47,164 nucleotides of DNA from Actinomycetaceae bacterium (GTDB taxonomy: Bacteria > Actinomycetota > Actinomycetes > Actinomycetales > Actinomycetaceae), in the NCBI GenBank assembly GCA_030537795.1, contig JAUNVE010000007.1:33891-81054 (forward strand), written 5' to 3'. The position numbers and the translations under genes were made by a program. The notes under the pieces are model-generated. The model saw only the letters and a program-made list of their open reading frames with translations. It was not told where the DNA came from and ran no database searches. Shown here piece by piece: positions 8,355-17,126 of this stretch. Position 1 is the first letter of the stretch; each line of letters opens with the position of its first letter.

Positions 8355-9434
8355 TTAGCTTTGTTCTTGCTCACGAGTTGACCGCACGGCTTTGCCCCAA
8401 ATGTCGATGTCGGAGGCTTCGCAGTACTGGTCGATGAGGTTAAGTTCCTCCGGTGAGAACTCTAGATTGTGCGTAGCTCGGATATTGTCTTCAAGCTGGG
8501 AAACGGAGGATGCGCCTATGAGGGCGGAATCGACGTGTCCGGCTTTTTGTTCACGAAGTACCCACGCGATAGCCATTTGTGCCAGGCTTTGACCGCGATC
8601 GCGGGCAACGGTGTTGAGGGCGCGAATATTTTTGAGGTTTTGTTCGCTCAGCATGGCTTGGGACAGCGACTTGTGTGCGGCGGCGCGCGAATTAGCGGGG
8701 ACGCCGTCCAGGTACCGATTAGTGAGAAGTCCCTGTGCGAGAGGTGAAAATGCGATGATTCCCATCCCGTTGGAAGAGCACGTATTAATTAGGTCATCAT
8801 CTTCAATCCATCGGTTAAAGATGGAATAGGACGGTTGGTGAATCGCTAGCGGAGTACCCAGATCGCGCATGATGTGTTGAGCTTTGGCGGTGTGCTCGGC
8901 TGAGTAGGAAGATATTCCGACGTACAGCGCTTTACCCGATGTCACCGCGGTGTGGAGGGCGAGCATAGTTTCTTCGAGGTCGGTGTCTGCATCGGGCCGG
9001 TGCGAATAAAAGATGTCGACGTAGTCCACCCCCAGTCTCGTCAGTGATTGATCGAGGCTGGCGAGCAAGTATTTGCGGGCACCACCGAACCCATAAGGAC
9101 CCGGCCACATATTCCACCCGGCCTTTGAGGAAATAATGAGTTCGTCTCGATAGGGGGCAAGATCTTCGCGCAAGATACGACCAAAGTTCTTCTCCGCGCT
9201 GCCCGGGGGAGGGCCGTAGTTGTTGGCGAGATCGAAATGGTTAATACCAAGATCAAATGCGCGGCGAATAATATCTCGCTGAGTTTGCAGCGGCTTATCG
9301 TCACCGAAGTTGTGCCACAGTCCAAGAGAGATGGCGGGAAGCTGAAGTCCAGTTTGCGCCACGCGGCGGTAGGGGAGAGTGTCGTACCGGTCGTTACGGG
9401 CTGTGAAGTAGAGGTCGCTGTAGGCGTTCGCCAC
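8355..9434 (-). CDS. Aldo/keto reductase, L-glyceraldehyde 3-phosphate reductase type (YghZ-like)
   Basis: A cytoplasmic NADPH-dependent aldo/keto reductase of about 359 residues. It carries family blocks very close to E. coli YghZ: FDLANNYGPPPGSAE, ISSKAGW, WPGPYG and DIFYSHRPD, which supply the catalytic Asp, Tyr, Lys and His. YghZ-type enzymes reduce L-glyceraldehyde 3-phosphate and methylglyoxal, so a detoxification role is inferred. I start it at the GTG at 9434 because AAAGGA lies seven bases upstream and the protein then has family length; the frame stays open to 9518, but that extension has no ribosome site. Confidence 0.9.
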   Translation of the reverse strand: MANAYSDLYFTARNDRYDTLPYRRVAQTGLQLPAISLGLWHNFGDDKPLQTQRDIIRRAFDLGINHFDLANNYGPPPGSAEKNFGRILREDLAPYRDELIISSKAGWNMWPGPYGFGGARKYLLASLDQSLTRLGVDYVDIFYSHRPDADTDLEETMLALHTAVTSGKALYVGISSYSAEHTAKAQHIMRDLGTPLAIHQPSYSIFNRWIEDDDLINTCSSNGMGIIAFSPLAQGLLTNRYLDGVPANSRAAAHKSLSQAMLSEQNLKNIRALNTVARDRGQSLAQMAIAWVLREQKAGHVDSALIGASSVSQLEDNIRATHNLEFSPEELNLIDQYCEASDIDIWGKAVRSTREQEQS

Positions 9435-9582
9435 GGCAAGTCCTTTCTCTGTGCTCGTCGTTCCCATATTAAGGGTAGGACAGGGTAGCGTGACGCGCGA
9501 CACAGTATTGTTCGGCAAGCCGAAAATCGTCGAAGTGAAGCTGGGACATAAGTCCTAGAAGAGTAGGATCGCATATGACGGA

Positions 9583-9598
9583 CCCCCATATGTAGTGG
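9583..9598 (+). promoter_or_regulatory. Upstream NrdR-box-like site
   Basis: CCCCCATATGTAGTGG agrees with the NrdR consensus (ACACWATATATWGTGT) at 11 of 16 positions, including the ATAT...GTG half. It lies exactly 32 bases (three helical turns) upstream of a better match, the spacing typical of tandem NrdR boxes. Confidence 0.6.
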
Positions 9599-9614
9599 CA
9601 ACACGCGAGTTGTT

Positions 9615-9630
9615 ACACTAGATGTTGTGG
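9615..9630 (+). promoter_or_regulatory. Downstream NrdR-box-like site
   Basis: ACACTAGATGTTGTGG matches the NrdR consensus at 13 of 16 positions. It overlaps a plausible -10 element (TACACT, 9614-9619) 85 bases before nrdD, so binding would block transcription of nrdDG when dATP is abundant. Confidence 0.7.
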
Positions 9631-9714
9631 TGAAAGTCGTAAGGTGGCAAATGCCGCTCGCTTAAAAGCGACACCAAATTGAACATTCAGCCATTTACAC
9701 GCGAAGGAGCCGCA

Positions 9715-11631
9715 ATGACAGAGCCCCAGTTTCCAACCGAGTCACGACCGGTTTACAACGTCGATGCGATTTCGACCATCGAGGAATACCTCGACCGTTC
9801 GGACTGGCGAGTCAACGCGAATGCGAATCAGGATTACAGCCTTGGCGGTCTGATCCTCAATAGCTCTGGAAAGCTGGTGGCCAACTACTGGCTCTCTCGC
9901 GTATATGAGCCAGAAGCGGGAACCGCACACCGCGAAGGCGATATCCATATCCACGACCTCGATATGTTTGCCGGATATTGCGCGGGTTGGTCGCTTAAGC
10001 AACTAATTCAAGAAGGCTTTAACGGTGTCAGCGGTGCCATTGCGTCGGCGCCACCCAAGCATTTTTCCTCTGCGTGCGGCCAAATCGTCAACTTCCTCGG
10101 TACCTTACAAAATGAGTGGGCAGGTGCCCAGGCTTTTTCCAGTTTCGACACCTATATGGCTCCCTTCGTACGTTTGGACAATATGAAGTACGAAGAAGTC
10201 GTCCAGCATATGCAGGAACTGATTTACAATCTCAACGTGCCGTCACGCTGGGGATCGCAATGCCCGTTTACAAACCTCACATTTGACTGGACCTGTCCCG
10301 AAGACCTCAAGGATGAAACTCCCATCATCGGTGATGAACTGTGCGACTTCACCTACGGTGATCTGCACGAAGAAATGGACATGATTAACCGAGCGTTTAT
10401 GGAAGTCATGACCGCAGGGGATGCCGATGGGCGCGTCTTCACCTTCCCCATTCCGACCTACAACATCACCCCCGACTTCGACTGGGAAGATCCGAAGGTT
10501 GATGCGCTCTTTGAAATGACCGCAAAATACGGTCTGCCATATTTCCAGAACTTCTTGAACTCCGACCTGGACCCCGGCATGATCCGCTCGATGTGCTGCC
10601 GCCTCCAGCTCGATCTGCGCGAGCTTCTCAAGCGCGGTAACGGCCTCTTTGGCTCAGCTGAACAGACCGGGTCGGTTGGTGTGGTCACCATTAATATGGC
10701 TCGTCTCGGCTACCTATATGCCTCTGACGAAGAAGGTCTGATGAAGCGCCTGGATGAACTGATTGACATTGCCTCGGGAACACTTGAACGTAAACGCTCC
10801 GTAATCCAACATCATATGGATACCGGGCTGTTCCCCTATACCAAGCGATACCTCGGTAACCTCAATAACCACTTCTCCACCATTGGTGTCAATGGCATGA
10901 ACGAGATGGTCGCCAACTTCACCGTCGGTGAATACGACCTGACCGATGAGCGCGGACACGAAATGGCCGTGCGGATTCTCGACCACGTGCGCGATCGCAT
11001 GGTGCAACTCCAGGAGGCCACCGGACACCTGTACAACCTCGAGGCAACGCCGGCGGAAGGCACCACTTACCGCTTTGCGAAGGAGGACGCCAAACGGTTC
11101 CCCACCATCATTCAAGCCGGAACTGAAGAAGCGCCCTACTACACTAACTCCTCCCAACTACCCGTGGGGTACACGGATGATCCGTTCGAAGCCCTTGAAA
11201 TGCAGGAAGAACTGCAGGGCAAGTACACTGGCGGTACCGTTCTTCACCTGTATATGGGAGAGCGTGTATCCTCCGCGCAGGCGTGTAAGGAACTCGTCCA
11301 TCGTTCACTGCAGGCGTTCAAGGTCCCATATATTACGATCACCCCGACATTCTCGATTTGCCCCGTCCACGGGTACCTCCAAGGCGAACACTTTACGTGC
11401 CCGAATTGCGCCGAACGCGGAAACGTCGAGCAAGAGTGCGAGGTGTGGACGCGGGTGATGGGATACTTCCGCCCCGTCAAGTCCTTCAATAAGGGCAAGA
11501 AATCCGAATACGCCGAGCGCACGATGTTCACCGAAAACGCTGCCGATGAGCACGGTCCGCTCAAGTCTCGCGTCACCGGTGCTGTCGACGGGATAATTGA
11601 TGCGCCTATGGCGGAGGTCGCAGCGCCCTAA
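9715..11631 (+). CDS. nrdD: Anaerobic (class III) ribonucleoside-triphosphate reductase
   Basis: Oxygen-sensitive glycyl-radical enzyme that makes deoxyribonucleotides from NTPs under anaerobic conditions; about 638 residues from the ATG at 9715, which has GAAGGAG five bases upstream. The TTG-initiated extension to 9679 is not supported. Active-site cysteines are visible in FSSACGQIVNF and SMCCRLQLD. The C-terminal zinc site has the form CPVH...CPNC. The glycyl radical loop is RVMGYFRP, with the Gly as radical carrier. It overlaps nrdG by one base (TAATG). Two NrdR-like boxes lie upstream. Confidence 0.96.
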   Translation: MTEPQFPTESRPVYNVDAISTIEEYLDRSDWRVNANANQDYSLGGLILNSSGKLVANYWLSRVYEPEAGTAHREGDIHIHDLDMFAGYCAGWSLKQLIQEGFNGVSGAIASAPPKHFSSACGQIVNFLGTLQNEWAGAQAFSSFDTYMAPFVRLDNMKYEEVVQHMQELIYNLNVPSRWGSQCPFTNLTFDWTCPEDLKDETPIIGDELCDFTYGDLHEEMDMINRAFMEVMTAGDADGRVFTFPIPTYNITPDFDWEDPKVDALFEMTAKYGLPYFQNFLNSDLDPGMIRSMCCRLQLDLRELLKRGNGLFGSAEQTGSVGVVTINMARLGYLYASDEEGLMKRLDELIDIASGTLERKRSVIQHHMDTGLFPYTKRYLGNLNNHFSTIGVNGMNEMVANFTVGEYDLTDERGHEMAVRILDHVRDRMVQLQEATGHLYNLEATPAEGTTYRFAKEDAKRFPTIIQAGTEEAPYYTNSSQLPVGYTDDPFEALEMQEELQGKYTGGTVLHLYMGERVSSAQACKELVHRSLQAFKVPYITITPTFSICPVHGYLQGEHFTCPNCAERGNVEQECEVWTRVMGYFRPVKSFNKGKKSEYAERTMFTENAADEHGPLKSRVTGAVDGIIDAPMAEVAAP

Positions 11632-12359
11632 TGCCTACCGTGACAGATACTCTGCAACTCGCCGGCATGCAAAAAATGTCGAGCGTCGACTGGCCGGGAA
11701 AACTCGTAGCCACGGTCTTCGCGCAAGGGTGCCCCTGGGAGTGCGGATACTGTCATAACCACGCCATTATCGATTGCCGCACCCCCGGAGTTATCCCCTG
11801 GGAAGACGTCATTGCGTTGATGAAACGACGCGTTGGCCTACTGGATGGGATTGTCTTCTCCGGGGGTGAAGCAACCCGTCAACCAGCGCTATTTACGGCA
11901 GCGCGTCAAATCAAAGATATGGGATTTGCGGTTGGCCTCCACACCGCAGGCCCCTATCCGCGGGCGTTAGCCGAACTGCTGGAAGCCGGACTCATCGACT
12001 GGGTGGGAATCGACGTCAAAGCCACAACCGAGAATTATCCGGCAGTGGTGGGGCGGCCGCGTTCGGGTGAAAAAGCATGGCAATCACTCGATATCATCCT
12101 TGACTACGCCACGCGGAATCCGGACTTTAGTTATGAAGTTCGCTTGACTGCTTTTCCGCAATCGCCAGGTGACGAACTGTCGGTGGCGCTTGCCTGTCGT
12201 ATGAGAGGCGTGACCACATTCGCCCTCCAGCAAGCTCGCTCCGAAGGCGCTCCCGACGGATTCGTCGCCACCCGCGCCGGATGGGATGATCAGTTCAATG
12301 CACTAGCCAATGAAATTGAGGCGCTCGGATTTAAGCAGCTCATCATTAGACGCAGCTAG
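11631..12359 (+). CDS. nrdG: Anaerobic ribonucleotide reductase activating protein, radical SAM
   Basis: A 242-residue radical SAM enzyme that installs the glycyl radical on NrdD. The 4Fe-4S motif CPWECGYC (CxxxCxxC) is present near residue 34, followed by the FSGGEAT S-adenosylmethionine contact. Translation is coupled to nrdD through TAATG. The C-terminal half is longer than in the short enterobacterial NrdG (about 154 residues), as is usual in the longer NrdG type of Gram-positives. Confidence 0.95.
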   Translation: MPTVTDTLQLAGMQKMSSVDWPGKLVATVFAQGCPWECGYCHNHAIIDCRTPGVIPWEDVIALMKRRVGLLDGIVFSGGEATRQPALFTAARQIKDMGFAVGLHTAGPYPRALAELLEAGLIDWVGIDVKATTENYPAVVGRPRSGEKAWQSLDIILDYATRNPDFSYEVRLTAFPQSPGDELSVALACRMRGVTTFALQQARSEGAPDGFVATRAGWDDQFNALANEIEALGFKQLIIRRS

Positions 12360-12573
12360 ACCGCGCATGTCATAAGCGAAGGTCAGGATGCCTTTTGCGG
12401 CCTTTTACCGGCTCTGTCAACATTTCCCACAGCTAACTCGGTTATCGGATACGTGGAACCGGGAAATCAAGTGTGATGAAATGGACATACCGATCAACCA
12501 ACCCAGCGCAGATGAGCGAAGGGTGTGACACTAACGTCATAAACGCATCAGCACAGTGACGCGGAGGCAGAGC

Positions 12574-13842
12574 ATGGAACCGGATAATAATTCGCTCAAC
12601 CGTAAGCCCGACATTGCGGCGCAGGCCGTTGATCCCGCAACAGATCCTGCGGTGCTGAGGATTATCGCCTACGAATACCCTGCGCTACGGGCTCGAGTCG
12701 CTCTCAACCCTAATGCCTATGAGGGACTTGTCAGTTGGCTTGAAGAAATTGGAGATGAATCAGTCCGCGCTGCCGTAGCGCAACGGCGTGCCACCGGACC
12801 GGTTTACCCACAGAATCCGCAACCCGCAGCGGAAACCCCGGATCGGCACACCGTTATCGGATCCGCGAATGCGACACGCGCACAGAGCTCGCAAGGGGAT
12901 ACCGTCACTCAGCACGCGCCCCAACCTGCGCAGCCCACCTCGAGTGCAGAAGAAACTATCGCCCTGGCAGCTACCGATCAAGCGGCAGACACGACGCTTA
13001 TTGCGGGTGGCCAAGCGATCGGTACTCCCACCGGCCCCGGATTAGCGGCGGGGGCTAACGCAGGCGCTGGAGCACAGGGGCAGGGGTGGAATCCCGATTC
13101 CACGAGCCGCGCACAGCCCGCGAGTTACGCACCCGCAGCCGCCTCGGCGAGTTGGCCAGCAGGAAGCTACGCTGCGGGCGCTCCGGCGGGAGCGCCCCCG
13201 CAAGCAGGGCAACCGAAAAAACGCTTCCCATTTGCACTCATTATTGCCTTATTAACCGTAGTGGCGCTGGCTCTGGCCGGCCTCGTCATTTACTTCGCGA
13301 CGCGTAGCCCCGCCATTCTTCCGGAAACTAAACCCAGTCCGACCCAGGAAACAGCTGAGGCGACGCCGTCCGAGAAACCCTCGGAAGAACCCTCCGAAGA
13401 GCCGTCAGAAGAACCGAGTGCGGAGCCCACCCCGAACTATCCGGCGCCCTCCAACGCTATTGAAACATCGGTTATTATGTCTCCCACCGGAAACCTTATC
13501 TGCAATCTCGCCGGCGACCGCGTGTTCTGCTACGCCAAAGAAGTTCACGGTGTCAACGATGAGGTTCCCTATTACGGTGAGCGCTGTAGCGGAAGCTCCC
13601 TCTGTGTCGAAGCTACTGAAACCGGAGCTGGACTCGCCTGCGGCGATGTTCCCAGTACAGCCGGCGCTGTCACGGTTGAATACGGCGAATTCGCACACTA
13701 TGACCAGGTAGCGTGTATGTCAGCATTTTCTGGAATGAGTTGCTGGAACACCATCACCGGCGAATCCTTCGCCATCTCTCGATCCGGATGGCAATCCGGC
13801 TCCAGCGGCAAAATCGCTGAGAGCGATTTTGTCTGGAACTAA
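12574..13842 (+). CDS. Membrane-anchored protein with N-terminal LRV domain and Cys-rich exported domain
   Basis: About 422 residues from the ATG at 12574, which has GGAGG six bases upstream. In order: an N-terminal variant leucine-rich-repeat segment (DPATDPAVLRIIAYEYPALR, then NPNAYEGLVSWL), a long Pro/Ala/Gly/Gln-rich linker, one transmembrane helix (ALIIALLTVVALALAGLVIY, about residue 222), a Ser-Glu-Glu-Pro repeat stalk, and an extracellular domain of about 120 residues. That domain has six cysteines and the pattern SPTGNLICN...C...C, similar to DUF6636-type actinobacterial exported domains. Function unknown; the layout suggests an envelope sensor or anchor. A gene of the same plan lies at 45190-46392. 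Confidence 0.82.
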   Translation: MEPDNNSLNRKPDIAAQAVDPATDPAVLRIIAYEYPALRARVALNPNAYEGLVSWLEEIGDESVRAAVAQRRATGPVYPQNPQPAAETPDRHTVIGSANATRAQSSQGDTVTQHAPQPAQPTSSAEETIALAATDQAADTTLIAGGQAIGTPTGPGLAAGANAGAGAQGQGWNPDSTSRAQPASYAPAAASASWPAGSYAAGAPAGAPPQAGQPKKRFPFALIIALLTVVALALAGLVIYFATRSPAILPETKPSPTQETAEATPSEKPSEEPSEEPSEEPSAEPTPNYPAPSNAIETSVIMSPTGNLICNLAGDRVFCYAKEVHGVNDEVPYYGERCSGSSLCVEATETGAGLACGDVPSTAGAVTVEYGEFAHYDQVACMSAFSGMSCWNTITGESFAISRSGWQSGSSGKIAESDFVWN

Positions 13843-14705
13843 AACTCAACTCCAAGGCAATGCGCTACAGCCGTGAGAACTTGGGAGGCGCCTCCCTCAA
13901 TACGTACTTTGGCGTAAGGGTCGATCTGCGTGGGGCCGCGATTAATGACGGCGATATCGGCGCCGTACTGCAAGCCCTCATGAGCCACCCATAGGCCAGT
14001 TCCTACCACTAGCGATGTACCTACCACAAGGACGACATCTGCGTCACGAGCATAGCGGAAGGCAAGTTCCATGGCGGCGGATGGCAGCGACTCGCCAAAG
14101 AACACAACATTGGGTTTGAGAATTCCGTTACAGAGCGGGCAGGGAGCCGGTTCAAACTCGGTAGCATCGGCTGCTGCTTCGTCCATCTGAGCCAAGATCG
14201 CCACCCGTGCGGGATCTAAATCGTCAACAACATCCGGGTTGAGTTCCCGCATCCACGTGTCGACTTCGGCACGCTCAAATTGGGCGCCGCACTGCACGCA
14301 ATCAACCAGATCAAATGTGCCGTGCAGTAAGGCCGGATTGGTAATTCCAGCCTTCATGTCTAGGCCATCCACATTCTGCGTGGCGATACCGTTAACAAGA
14401 CCAGCGCGTTGCATTGCCGCAACGGCCCGGTGCCCCGCAGTGGGGGTTAGTGCAGCCGCTCCCTTCCACGTTTCCTGATTACGTTGCCACACCCATCGCC
14501 GCCACTTCTTATGCGACATGAATAAATCAAAATCGACAGTTGGGTTACCCGAAGACCCGGTTCCCCGATAGTCGGGTAAACCTGCATCGGTAGACATTCC
14601 CGCACCGGCAACTATCGCTGTCACGCGGTCTCGCATGAGATCCGCTAAAGCATCGACAGCCTCCTGCTCATTGACTGCAGCGTCCACCCATTGAGTCATA
14701 TTCAT
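13839..14705 (-). CDS. Sir2-family NAD-dependent deacylase (class II/SIRT4-like)
   Basis: A cytoplasmic sirtuin of about 288 residues. Seen: the NAD motif GAGMSTDAGLPDYRG, TQNVDGLD, the catalytic HGT, and two zinc cysteine pairs (CVQC and CPLC) separated by a long insert, then LKPNVVFFGE. The KPxVVFFGE block and the large Zn-domain insert resemble class II (SIRT4-like) enzymes rather than short CobB. The start at ATG 14705 is chosen because AGGAG precedes it by four bases; the nearby GTG (14708) and ATG (14699) are alternatives. Its 3' end overlaps the convergent LRV gene by four bases. Confidence 0.92.
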   Translation of the reverse strand: MNMTQWVDAAVNEQEAVDALADLMRDRVTAIVAGAGMSTDAGLPDYRGTGSSGNPTVDFDLFMSHKKWRRWVWQRNQETWKGAAALTPTAGHRAVAAMQRAGLVNGIATQNVDGLDMKAGITNPALLHGTFDLVDCVQCGAQFERAEVDTWMRELNPDVVDDLDPARVAILAQMDEAAADATEFEPAPCPLCNGILKPNVVFFGESLPSAAMELAFRYARDADVVLVVGTSLVVGTGLWVAHEGLQYGADIAVINRGPTQIDPYAKVRIEGGASQVLTAVAHCLGVEF

Positions 14706-14742
14706 CACTCTCCTGTCTCCAGTCTATCGGCCTGTCAAACTG

Positions 14743-14829
14743 TGAAATCCCCATTATCTCGGTGAAAATCCGCGCTTTAGCCGTCGCCTAAGAGCAGTGC
14801 CAACGATTCCAACAATGAGATGGGGTTTC
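14743..14829 (+). promoter_or_regulatory. Possible structured leader before the uracil/xanthine permease
   Basis: Bases 14743-14760 can pair with 14817-14830 (TGAAA/TTTCA, CCCCAT/ATGGGG and CTC/GAG with small bulges). The enclosed segment contains a hairpin, GCTTTAG with CTAAGAGC (14774-14795). The element lies 80 bases before the permease ATG. I cannot match it to a riboswitch class, and it could equally be a coincidence in a divergent promoter region. Confidence 0.3.
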
Positions 14830-14908
14830 AGCATTGGCGCCGGGGGCGGTACCGTGGAATTCCGACCGGGCAACACTGGTTGCTATTGCCACTACGGATC
14901 GGATTCCC

Positions 14909-16285
14909 ATGAGCACATCGTTGACTACAGCCGTGAAAAAGGCCTTTACGTGGCGACTCCACGGTGATGGAAGTTCTATTTCTCCCGGAGAAGTCGTCCT
15001 CCCCCACGAGCGTCTGACTTGGCCGCGCACTTTCGGTATCGGTGCCCAACACGTCATCGCGATGTTCGGCGCGACCTTTCTGGTTCCCCTCATCACCGGT
15101 TTCCCACCGAATACCACACTGTTTTTTACCGCTATTGGAACGCTCCTATTTATTGCCATTACCGCCGGGCGCCTGCCGTCTTACCTCGGATCATCATTCG
15201 CCCTTATCGCTCCGATTCTCGCCGTCTCCCAGTCGCTAGGGCAGAGTTACGCTCTCGGTGGTGTGATTGCCACCGGCGCCACCCTGGCGATTGTCGGTAT
15301 TATCGTTCACTTCGCTGGAGCCGCTTGGATTGACATCGCTATGCCGCCCATTGTGACCGGCGCTATCGTGGCGCTTATCGGTTTCAACCTCGCCCCAGCC
15401 GCCTGGAACTGGGTGCAGAACGGGCCGCTGACCGCTGTCATCACTATTGTGTCCGTCGTTTTCATTACCGTCCTTTTCAAGGGCATTATCGGACGCCTCT
15501 CTATTCTCATCGGGGTAGTCATCGGATACATTGCTGCCGTGCTTCAAAACGAAGTTGACTACGGTGCAATCGGAGAAGCTGCCTGGTTCGGCCTCCCCGA
15601 GTTTCATTCACCTTCTTTCGATGTCACCACGCTCGGTCTGTTCGTTCCGGTAGTTTTTGTACTCATAGCTGAGAACGTCGGCCACGTGAAATCGGTTGCC
15701 GCCATGACCGGGGAAAATCTCGATGACATTACCGGACGGGCGCTATTCGCCGACGGCATTTCCACCATCTTTGCTGGTTCCGGCGGCGGATCCGGTACCA
15801 CAACCTACGCTGAGAATATCGGCGTGATGGCGGCGACACGCGTTTACTCCACGGCGGCTTATGTCATCGCCGCCCTGATTGCCCTCGGCCTTTCTATGCT
15901 GCCGAAGTTTGGTGCCATCATTTCCACCATTCCCGACGGGGTGCTGGGTGGAGCAGCCACCGTGCTCTACGGCATGATCGGCATGCTCGGCGTGCGTATT
16001 TGGGTGCAGAATAAAGTTGATTTCTCCGACCCGGTGAACCTCAATACCGCGGCGGTGGCAATGATCGTCGCCATTGCCAACTACACGTGGTCTCCCGGTG
16101 GTATGCAGTTCGAAGGTATAGCGCTAGGGTCGGCCTGCGCCATCATCGTCTACCACCTCATGCGCTGGATTTCGAAACTTCGCGGCACCAATCTCGAAGC
16201 CGCCTCACCAGCATCGGCACCGGCAGGTACCGACCTGCAAGGTGCGGCCTACTCTATTCGCCACCGCAAGGTGACAAAAAAATAA
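14909..16285 (+). CDS. NCS2-family uracil/xanthine permease (UraA-like)
   Basis: A polytopic nucleobase:proton symporter of about 458 residues with some 12 to 14 hydrophobic segments. Family features: an N-terminal block ERLTWPRTFGIGAQHVIAMF, the first half-helix motif (SYLGSSFALIAP), the substrate-helix Glu in LIAENVGHVKSVA and the loop GSGGGSGTTTYAENIGV with the second Glu. Short UraA-like NCS2 proteins carry uracil; xanthine or other bases cannot be excluded. The ATG at 14909 is chosen because alignment begins there; the frame is open to 14834. No nucleotide metabolism genes adjoin it. Confidence 0.92.
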   Translation: MSTSLTTAVKKAFTWRLHGDGSSISPGEVVLPHERLTWPRTFGIGAQHVIAMFGATFLVPLITGFPPNTTLFFTAIGTLLFIAITAGRLPSYLGSSFALIAPILAVSQSLGQSYALGGVIATGATLAIVGIIVHFAGAAWIDIAMPPIVTGAIVALIGFNLAPAAWNWVQNGPLTAVITIVSVVFITVLFKGIIGRLSILIGVVIGYIAAVLQNEVDYGAIGEAAWFGLPEFHSPSFDVTTLGLFVPVVFVLIAENVGHVKSVAAMTGENLDDITGRALFADGISTIFAGSGGGSGTTTYAENIGVMAATRVYSTAAYVIAALIALGLSMLPKFGAIISTIPDGVLGGAATVLYGMIGMLGVRIWVQNKVDFSDPVNLNTAAVAMIVAIANYTWSPGGMQFEGIALGSACAIIVYHLMRWISKLRGTNLEAASPASAPAGTDLQGAAYSIRHRKVTKK

Positions 16286-16308
16286 CCTGCGGAGCACACC
16301 GCAAATCT

Positions 16309-16347
16309 GCAACAGGTGCCGGCACCCCGGGTGCCGGCACCTGTTGC
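16309..16347. terminator. 18-bp hairpin between convergent genes
   Basis: A perfect 18-bp stem (16309-16326 and 16330-16347) with a 3-base loop, placed between the permease (+) and the LytR_C gene (-). Neither strand has a T-run, so it probably acts as a bidirectional, T-less terminator. Confidence 0.7.
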
Positions 16348-16388
16348 TGAGGATTACGGCGCATATCAGGCCCGCTAACAGACCGAAA

Positions 16389-17009
16389 TTATTGCGGTAT
16401 CACACTGCAGTTTTCGGGTACCTCGAAAGGCTCTTGTTTTTCCATAATTTCATCAGTTTCCGACTCGTCGAGCATTTCTGAAAAATGCTCTCCAATCACG
16501 ATAGTAATGAGATCGGTAGAAGCCTCGTCATACCGGACGGATGAATCAGGGAACAGGCGTGCGATGGTATAAGCCTCTTCAATGTGGCCTTTGCCCGCTG
16601 ACAGTCTCGTTGTGCCATAAAACTGGCCGACGAAGTTACCGGGTTCCTCCGGTGCGGCACCGTACTTCGCCAGGCGTTCACCGACGGTTCCAGCCAGCCC
16701 CGGACGCCCGGTGGCATTTAATACCTTCACGCGAACGCCCTCCAAACTGGCGGGAGAGGCATTTTCCGGTGGACAGACCACGTCACCTGTTTCAGCCTCA
16801 ACTGTTGATTCCGTGAAATCGGATATACCCGGCAGGGTGAGCAACCCCGATAGCACGAGCACCGCTAGTAGGGATCCGGTAGCCATGAAACCGACGATGA
16901 GGGAAAATGCGAAATTCTGGCGACGCTGCCGGCGTTGACGAAATTGGGTACGCGCGGATACAGCGCGCGGGGTAGTTGACGCGCGATTGGGATCAGGGTT
17001 TTCGCTCAC
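16389..17009 (-). CDS. LytR_C-domain membrane protein
   Basis: A 206-residue envelope protein: a basic cytoplasmic N-terminus (RTQFRQRRQRRQN), one transmembrane helix (about residues 33-58) and an exported LytR_C domain (VRVKVLNATGRPGLAGTVGERLAKYG...), followed by an acidic tail. LytR_C domains occur in stand-alone proteins such as mycobacterial Cei, implicated in envelope integrity. Two cysteines (VVCPPEN and ENCSVIP) lie at the edges of the exported domain and could form a disulfide. Monocistronic here. Confidence 0.88.
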   Translation of the reverse strand: MSENPDPNRASTTPRAVSARTQFRQRRQRRQNFAFSLIVGFMATGSLLAVLVLSGLLTLPGISDFTESTVEAETGDVVCPPENASPASLEGVRVKVLNATGRPGLAGTVGERLAKYGAAPEEPGNFVGQFYGTTRLSAGKGHIEEAYTIARLFPDSSVRYDEASTDLITIVIGEHFSEMLDESETDEIMEKQEPFEVPENCSVIPQ

Positions 17010-17126
17010 ATCATAAATCTAATCGAAAAATCGCCAAAAATGGAGCCGACGCCGCAGGCATACTGTGGTTCCGACCTCAGTCCGGTATTTTTATTGAGGT
17101 ATGAAGTGTCTGATCGAAGGAGCCCC

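Noticed and set aside
14755-14800. GGTGAAAATCCG as part of a cobalamin riboswitch
   Set aside because: The downstream conserved blocks of the B12 box (including GCCACTG-type sequence and AGnCAGGAGACC) are missing.
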